A DNA stretch of 64,000 nucleotides from contig LSRY02000035.1 of NCBI GenBank assembly GCA_001643675.2, positions 682,001 to 746,000 on the forward strand, read 5' to 3'. Shown piece after piece: positions 58,013 to 64,000 of the stretch. Under the pieces are notes generated by a model. That model saw only the letters and a program-made list of their open reading frames with translations. It made no database searches and had not been told where the DNA came from. Made by a program: the position numbers and the translations under genes. Source of the DNA: Monocercomonoides exilis. Its lineage: Eukaryota > Preaxostyla > Oxymonadida > Polymastigidae. Position 1 is the stretch's first letter; the number at the start of each line of letters is the position of its first letter.

Positions 58013-60006
58013 GGTTAAGAATTCAGAATATTTGAATAATCGTTTTGAAAATATATAATTTTGCCAGCTGTTGCATAGATATTAATGCGTTGAGTTCTGA
58101 ACGAACATATAAAGCGTTTTGAAACTAAAACTTCAAAAAAGATAACTCATTCAAAGAAAGGAAATCAAAGAAATAACAAAACGTTTTTTTTTGCAAACTC
58201 GATTTATTCAGAACATATATGTTAATTATTACAACACCTTCTGACCATGTTTTGTGGCAGCTTTGGTCGCATCAAACATTTCTCCCGCACGTTCCCATTT
58301 TTAGATATGGTTAAGTTTGCAATTCCATTTTCAAAAAATCTATATTCATCTGTGATTTTGTGGGTAATCCTGAACAAGGATTATTTTATTTCAACTCATT
58401 TTCAAAAAAAGGAGATACGATTTCTAATGTTGTTATTTTCACGTACATGGCTAAAATGAAAGACGAGAAAATCAAATAGTGAAAAAAAGAACATGCCTTT
58501 TACAAACATCTTGTTCACAACAAAATTATACTGCTGCCTATTATCAGTGTCACTTTTTTAAGTTAGTATTTGTTTCTTTCACTGAAAAATGAATGTTTAA
58601 TAAATACAAAAAAGAAAAGTTATGGAAATAACTAACAAAAAAGTGAAATCAGAAACATTACAAATACAAAATATGTTATTTTTATATTCTGTTCCCTTTT
58701 CAAACTCATTCATATCATTGACAAAACAATAAGTCAGTGACAGAAGTGACTTCCAGTGGCATTAAAAATTCCATGTTTCACTGATCTTGTCACTTAACCA
58801 TTATGAACTTTAGTCACCTATTTTTCCGTTTCAACATTTTCTTCAATAAATGCTTCTAACCAATTCAAAAATCATCAATATTTGAAAAGAGCGTATTTTC
58901 ACATTATTATTTCAAAAAAGAATAGAAAAAAAGATTTTCAAAAATATGATTTATGATCAAAAGAAAAAAATGAGCATGTCGGTCACCTGTGTCAGTAACT
59001 GACAAAATTTGCCACTTGTCGCACAGGTCTAGCACAACTTATTGTGAGAATGTCCGATTGTGATTATTCACGATGTTGCTAAACACAGAAAAAATTGAAA
59101 ATAACTAATTTTTAAAAACAAATTTTGGTTGAAATTGTCTATTTCGGAAAATTCTTCTTTAAAACACATTTTTTCACTTACAAAAACAATTTTTATCATC
59201 AATTAACATTTTTTGGATTTGTTTAACCCTGCGTGACGTGGTGACTTCTGACGTGACTTTTTCGATTTTTGACGGACGTGGCAAGAATTTCCACGTCACA
59301 AAAAAAAAAAAAAAACCAGATTTACCATTATTCATTTTTAACTGACGTGAAAGCGGTTATAGGAATATTGACACGTCACTGAAGTCAGTGACGTCAGAAG
59401 TCACTTCCCGTCATTTATACGAAAAAGATATTTAAAGGAGCAAAAGAATTGAACAAACTTGTCAAAATTTGAAAATGAGAGTTTTTTTTTTCTGATTGTC
59501 ACAACCATAAAAATTCGTGTTTATTTTCTTTATTCTCTCATTTTAACAAAAGATCAGAATTTTAACCAAAAATCAAGGAGGAGAATTTTCATTGATTGAA
59601 CATTGACCAAGTATTTGCTTTGAAAAAGCGAATTTGATGCTTTATTCGCTGAATTGGATATTTTTTGATTAACAAATTAAACAATTCTCCACACACGATA
59701 TGACGATTATCATCGGTACAAAACAAAACAAATTTCTATTAAATGTCATCTTTTTTCGTTTTTTGCACTCGTTCAGAACTGTCACAAATATTGCATAAGA
59801 AAATAGGCTTTTTTATAAAAAAGACAATTAAAAGAATCATATTGGCTTTCATGAAATCAAAAAATGATTTTTGATAGAAGGCAAAGCGGGCGCAGGCTTT
59901 CTGTTTTGGAGCGTTGTAATTGCAATTGAAGAAGAGAAAAGGCATCTAAATAATATGAGTCGCAAAAGAGACTATTCAAAACAAACGAATCGAAGAAGGC
60001 AAATGC
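58013..60006. other. Intergenic, holds a palindromic repeat cluster
   Basis: No gene recognised. The part from about 58720 to 59420 carries many GTGAC/GTCAC motifs in both orientations (listed separately). The remainder is featureless AT-rich sequence up to the transposon. Confidence 0.5.
58720..59420. repeat. Cluster of inverted GTGAC/GTCAC repeats
   Basis: GTGACTTCTGACGT near 59237 pairs perfectly with ACGTCAGAAGTCAC near 59390. Further copies (AGTCAGTGACAGAAGTGACTT near 58732, GTCAGTGACGTCAGAAGTCA near 59384, and GACGTG pieces around 59230-59300) lie in both orientations around a poly-A run. It is a likely decayed foldback element; no coding capacity. Confidence 0.65.
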
Positions 60007-60482
60007 GGCGAAATAATGTTTCAGTGACAAAAGAGTTTTGTTTGAAAAGAGCAAAATATTAAAATAAAAGCACACCCTTGTCTTTTTAAAATTGCTGTTG
60101 TTTTGCGATCCTTCGTCCTTATTGTTTGGATTTTTTGGGAATGACAAAAATTTATAATGGACACGATCTTTTCGTCTTATTCGTCTTTAGCTTATTTCGG
60201 TATTAAGAAGCGAAGTATCTTGGCAACAGTGCATTTAAAAGTCTTCTTTTTATATTGTTTTTAGATTTGAAATCTATTTTTGAAAATCTTTTTTTTTATA
60301 TCTGCAAATGCTAATATTCTTTTTATTTTTGTTTATTTATTGATTTAGAAGGATCAAATAAGCAAAGCTGGAAAAGATTTACATTTTTATCTGTTCATTT
60401 GCAGAAGGAGGGAGCAAGAAGGTGAAGAGGAAGGAACAGGGCAGGATGGAATGAAGAAAAAGAAAAAGTTAGGAAAGTGAAG
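60007..60482 (+). repeat. Left terminal inverted repeat of the transposon
   Basis: 476 bases, reverse-complementary to 61941-62416 with no length difference. Several long stretches compared by eye were identical. The small ORF (MSFPKNPNNKDEG) in both arms is a by-product of this identity. Confidence 0.93.
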
Positions 60483-60785
60483 AAAAAAATCGAATTTGAG
60501 ATAATTATTAGTATTATTGCACAACAATTTGATACAAATTTCTTTTTCAATTGTGAATTAGTTTATATACAATCATACATTTTGTTGAACTGCAAAACAT
60601 ACAAAAGGAGTTGATTATCTTTATTTATTCTTTATATTCTTGTATTCAATATTATTTATAGCAATTCATTAAAATCATAACAATCAAAATAGATTAAATA
60701 CTGCATTGAAGTTTTTCTATTGAGCATTTATTCTATTGTTGAATGTTCAAAAATAGAATTTTGTGTATGAAAACATGTGCAAAAA

Positions 60786-61640
60786 TTAAACAAAAGAATT
60801 TGAAGGATTTCTTTTGAATGAAAAAGTGTTCAAATAATCGTTCAAATATTTGTTTCTCACACCATTTGGAGGAAGGGATTTTCTCAAAAGGCTCCACGCG
60901 CTTTCTATTCTTTGCGTATGGGCTCTAGTAATTGGGTTAACAAAATTAACTTTATGATTAACAGTAAGATGACTGAATCCAGATTTATCTAACCCTGAAT
61001 ATCCCTTCCAGCAGTCTGTAAATATTCTTGTTTTTTGAAGGACATGCTGTTTAATTGTTGAATGGAGAACTTCTTTTGTTCTTTTAATGACAGGAAGCAA
61101 AAACATTCTTGATTTCATCCCTTTCTTTGCAGGCCGTTCTATCCCTCCAACAATCCAGCACTGTTTCTTTTGTCTTCCTTTGTTATATTTTCGTTTGGGG
61201 AAAATTGCTTCATCTATTTCGACTTCTTTATCTTCTCCTCCAAGTTTGTAAGGATTGGATTCAGAAAAATTTGTTATACATTTTCTGAATGAATTGAACA
61301 TTCGACAAACAGCGAAACTGGATTTATTGCAAATTATCGAACAATTAGTCTGAGACATGCCAATCCAAAAGCATAATGCAATTTTACATATATCGCATGC
61401 TTTAAATCTAAATTTTTCAAAATTAGTATTTTTCCAAACATTTATCTGCCGATGCTTGCATCTAAATCGACTAGTAAAGTCATGGTAAACGTATAGCTTC
61501 ATTTTTCTTTGACATTTGTAGCAGTATCTTTCTTGATCCAGTATTTTGTTCTCCATCATCCAATGGATAGTATCAACTTCAGAAGAAAATATTTTAAATA
61601 ATTGTTTGAAAAACGCTGTGCTGTTAACTTTCAGCTGCAT
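60786..61640 (-). CDS. Merlin/IS1595-family DDE transposase
   Basis: 284 residues, ATG at 61638-61640, TAA stop, no intron. The N-terminal third has a zinc-ribbon-like cysteine set (CYKCQRKMK, later CKHRQINVW and CDICK). The catalytic core is of the ISXO2-like/IS1595 type: VEIDEAIFPKRKYNKG (first Asp), KTRIFTDCWKGYSGL (second Asp) and AHTQRIESAWSLLRK (Glu), matching the DDE order and spacing of that family. It would cut and paste the surrounding element through its terminal repeats in the nucleus. The length is normal for Merlin transposases (about 270-330). The intact frame and paired termini suggest that it may still be active. Confidence 0.88.
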   Translation of the reverse strand: MQLKVNSTAFFKQLFKIFSSEVDTIHWMMENKILDQERYCYKCQRKMKLYVYHDFTSRFRCKHRQINVWKNTNFEKFRFKACDICKIALCFWIGMSQTNCSIICNKSSFAVCRMFNSFRKCITNFSESNPYKLGGEDKEVEIDEAIFPKRKYNKGRQKKQCWIVGGIERPAKKGMKSRMFLLPVIKRTKEVLHSTIKQHVLQKTRIFTDCWKGYSGLDKSGFSHLTVNHKVNFVNPITRAHTQRIESAWSLLRKSLPPNGVRNKYLNDYLNTFSFKRNPSNSFV

Positions 61641-61940
61641 TGCAAAAGAAAATAATTCAATTTTTCAAAACAATATTTGACTAATAAAGGGAATTTTAAA
61701 AATGTCTGTGCTCACAAACAACTATTCAATTATTCATTCAAACTCGATCAATAAAAAAATAACAAAACAAAATAACAAAAATCAAAATAACAGAAAATTA
61801 TATAAAATTAAGTCAATCAATTCTAATTGAAATAAATAAATCATTATTTAAGCTTCACATTTTCGATCTGTTGCATTGCATTCACATATCCGATATACTT
61901 CCAAACAGAATCTCCCTTTCTCTTTTCGCCTGTTTATTTC

Positions 61941-62416
61941 CTTCACTTTCCTAACTTTTTCTTTTTCTTCATTCCATCCTGCCCTGTTCCTTCCTCTTCA
62001 CCTTCTTGCTCCCTCCTTCTGCAAATGAACAGATAAAAATGTAAATCTTTTCCAGCTTTGCTTATTTGATCCTTCTAAATCAATAAATAAACAAAAATAA
62101 AAAGAATATTAGCATTTGCAGATATAAAAAAAAAGATTTTCAAAAATAGATTTCAAATCTAAAAACAATATAAAAAGAAGACTTTTAAATGCACTGTTGC
62201 CAAGATACTTCGCTTCTTAATACCGAAATAAGCTAAAGACGAATAAGACGAAAAGATCGTGTCCATTATAAATTTTTGTCATTCCCAAAAAATCCAAACA
62301 ATAAGGACGAAGGATCGCAAAACAACAGCAATTTTAAAAAGACAAGGGTGTGCTTTTATTTTAATATTTTGCTCTTTTCAAACAAAACTCTTTTGTCACT
62401 GAAACATTATTTCGCC
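61941..62416 (-). repeat. Right terminal inverted repeat of the transposon
   Basis: Mirror of 60007-60482. The outer end is at CGCC (62413-62416) and the inner end at CTTCACTTTCC (61941). It includes the longer small ORF 62276-62503, which runs past the repeat into flanking DNA. Confidence 0.93.
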
Positions 62417-62787
62417 ATTTTGTTTTTTCTTTGTAATGTTGTTATCATTTCGCTTCATTTATTTAAAAAAATAAAAAAAAGTGATTATAAAAACAAAAAA
62501 TAAATATTTTATATTTAGCAAAATAATTAAAAAGGAAAAAACAAAAAGGTAAGGTTTCAAAATGAATTTTTTCTCATTTCGCCAACCTTTTCTAAAGTAT
62601 TTAGAAATTCTTTATTGCAATCAAAAACAATTCAATTCTTTCAATAAAGAAAATAAAATATTTCATGAAAGAAAACGATTTCATCTTCATATTTCTTTTT
62701 TTTAATCTTTTCAAATGTCTTCTTATTATTGATTTCTTTTCACATCTTTCTTTTTATCATTCTCCTCCTCTTTCAATAACCATAAAA
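62417..62787. other. Intergenic, AT-rich
   Basis: Separates the transposon from the decayed helical-family copy B. Nothing recognised. Confidence 0.55.
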
Positions 62788-64000
62788 TCAAATCCAAAAG
62801 TCTGAAGAAGCCAAATACAGCTCGTTATCAAAAATTGGCTGATGAACATCCTTTAAAAAGGCAGAGATAACAACTCCTTTCACTAAGTCATCAATTTTCA
62901 CTGTTCCGCAACCTATCGTGTTTGCAAAAGCATATTTCAATCGATTCTGAATTTATCTGTGATTATTCTTTACTGCTCAAAATATTTTCTCAACTCTTCT
63001 GATAAGCTAAGTGCATTCTTCGTTCCTCGATTCACAACAAAGAAAATTATCCATCACAACTTTAAGCAATCCATCAAAATAAGCTCTTTTTTTATTTCTT
63101 TTTCTCTCTTCTCTTCTTTCTCTCTTTTTTAATCCACATGCTTTTATGGATCTTCCAGTTCTCTTACTGCTTCTCTTGCAAAATGCAGTTCATTTGTGAT
63201 CACTTCTTCTTAGACTTCTTTGTGAAATCCATAAATCAAATAATCCCAAGCACACTGATAGGCAAGCTGAGTGAGATCACAATGATTCTGATGATTCTGA
63301 ATAATCTTTTTGATTTCATTGAAGAAACGTTCTTTTTCAAATAACTAATAAAAAAATGATAATGAAATTCAAAAATATCAAAAAGGAAATAGAAGTGCTT
63401 ATTAATGTCACTCAATGTTGCTCATAGCCAACAATGCAATTTCCACTTTCTTCTGAGCTTCTTCGGTCTTGTCTTTCTTCGAGGTAACCTTCAGAAGGCG
63501 AGGCACATAAATTGGTATCAATTCATCTGAAAGGATAGAAAAATTCAGCAAAGCAAAGCAATCGCAAAGATCAACAAAAAGCCTTCCGTTCTTTTCTTCC
63601 TTTTTTCTTCTTCAAAAATCATCTTTTGAATAAAATTTTTTCAATAATTATTCTTCAAAATCATCAACCCAAGCTTCTTTCGAAGCTTTGCAATATCCAG
63701 TGGGCTTCAACAAAAAAATGAATTTCCCGTTGATATTTTCTCTTCTTTAATCATTCTATCGATTTCGCTGTGAAGTTCTTTTGCAAAAACAGATTTCTAT
63801 TATTTCCTATCCATTTCCCACATCACTTCATTCATTTCATCGATTTACTGCATGATTTTTTTCATTGTTAAAACAATTCTCCAGCTTTGAAAATGATTCT
63901 TCAAAAAATAAAAAAGAAAGAAAGAAATTCACTCATCATAATACAAACGTAAGAACATTACGCACCTGCTATCTTTTCAGCTTTTTTCTTGGTCTGATTG
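62788..64000 (-). pseudogene. Decayed helical-family gene, copy B, runs off window
   Basis: The 63966-64000 end reads KKKAEKIA up to a GTGCGT donor; after a 439-base intron the exon 63526-63408 gives ELIPIYVPRLLKVTSKK then KKVEIALLAMSNIE and TGA. Further down, after a stop-ridden gap, come ERFFNEIKKIIQNHQ and LTQLAYQCAWDYLI, then NELHFAREAVRELE, stop codons, and finally GTVKIDDLVKGVVISAFL ending in TGA at 62788. The order and wording parallel copy A at 56696. Several stops and frame changes mark it as a pseudogene, although the part outside the window could still be intact. Confidence 0.6.

Larger units (their letters stand above)
60007..62416. mobile_element. Merlin/IS1595-type DNA transposon
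   Basis: A 2410-base unit made of two 476-base inverted repeats (60007-60482 and 61941-62416) around a single transposase gene on the minus strand. Outside the outer ends (GGCGAAATAATG) the flanks diverge at once: GCAAATGC on the left, ATTTTGTT on the right. I therefore see no target-site duplication, although Merlin elements usually make one of 8-9 bases. The equal arm lengths and an apparently intact transposase indicate a recent arrival. Confidence 0.88.

Noticed and set aside
59857-60147. Small ORFs beginning MSFPKNPNN, also at 62276-62503
   Set aside because: They lie in the transposon's terminal repeats and are open by chance; no conserved domain.
1-64000. tRNA, rRNA and snRNA genes
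   Set aside because: I looked for T-arm-like GTTCRA motifs with pairing arms and for conserved rRNA segments and found none convincing; a covariance search would be decisive.

Overview
This window is eukaryotic nuclear DNA, AT-rich between genes, from a protist with short spliceosomal introns (about 50-370 bases, GT...AG, donors mostly GTTTG or GTATG). The combination of giant serine-rich proteins, very large beta-helix surface proteins ending in a membrane segment and a kinase-like tail, and an abundance of decayed paralogues suggests a free-living or gut flagellate of the oxymonad type (Preaxostyla). That placement is an inference from general character, not from a marker gene.

Layout. 1-4608 (minus): partial beta-helix surface protein whose 3' end lies outside the window, with one intron carrying a pyrimidine minisatellite. 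5146-6155: first copy of a 1010-base TA-flanked transposable element. 6410-7148 (minus): three-exon methyltransferase of the FAM173/ATPSCKMT type. 7429-10788 (minus): a Nup98-type nucleoporin. 11950-21075 (minus): 3041-residue beta-helix receptor-like protein with a pseudokinase tail. 21750-22759: second copy of the 1010-base element. 22840-40502 (minus): three-exon gene for a 5825-residue serine-rich probable nuclear protein. It shares a 245-base head-to-head promoter region with UTP18 (40748-42785, plus, five exons). 43246-45408 (minus): protein with an NTF2-like domain resembling G3BP. 45409-50569: 5 kb of mostly noncoding DNA with gene remnants and an inverted repeat. 50570-51364: coding-like stretch that I cannot resolve. 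51316-54477 (minus): polo-box protein without a kinase domain, interrupted by two in-frame TAG codons. 54750-55449 (minus): orphan beta-helix exon. 56696-58012 (plus) and 62788-64000 (minus): two decayed copies of one unrecognised helical protein family. Between them lies a complete Merlin/IS1595-type DNA transposon (60007-62416) with 476-base inverted termini.

Functionally the intact genes are housekeeping (nuclear pore, small-subunit processome, protein methylation, possible RNA granule biology) or surface/signalling (beta-helix proteins, polo-box protein). There are no operons; neighbours are related only by strand and by duplication. The five host genes whose 3' ends I can place confidently all stop with TGA.

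The most interesting items are the nucleoporin that ends exactly at the residue where Nup98 precursors normally cut themselves, the kinase-less polo-box gene with two TAG codons but no frameshift, the 5825-residue protein, the shared CG/PC module in the surface proteins, and the two same-length mobile elements that each carry an exon-like piece.
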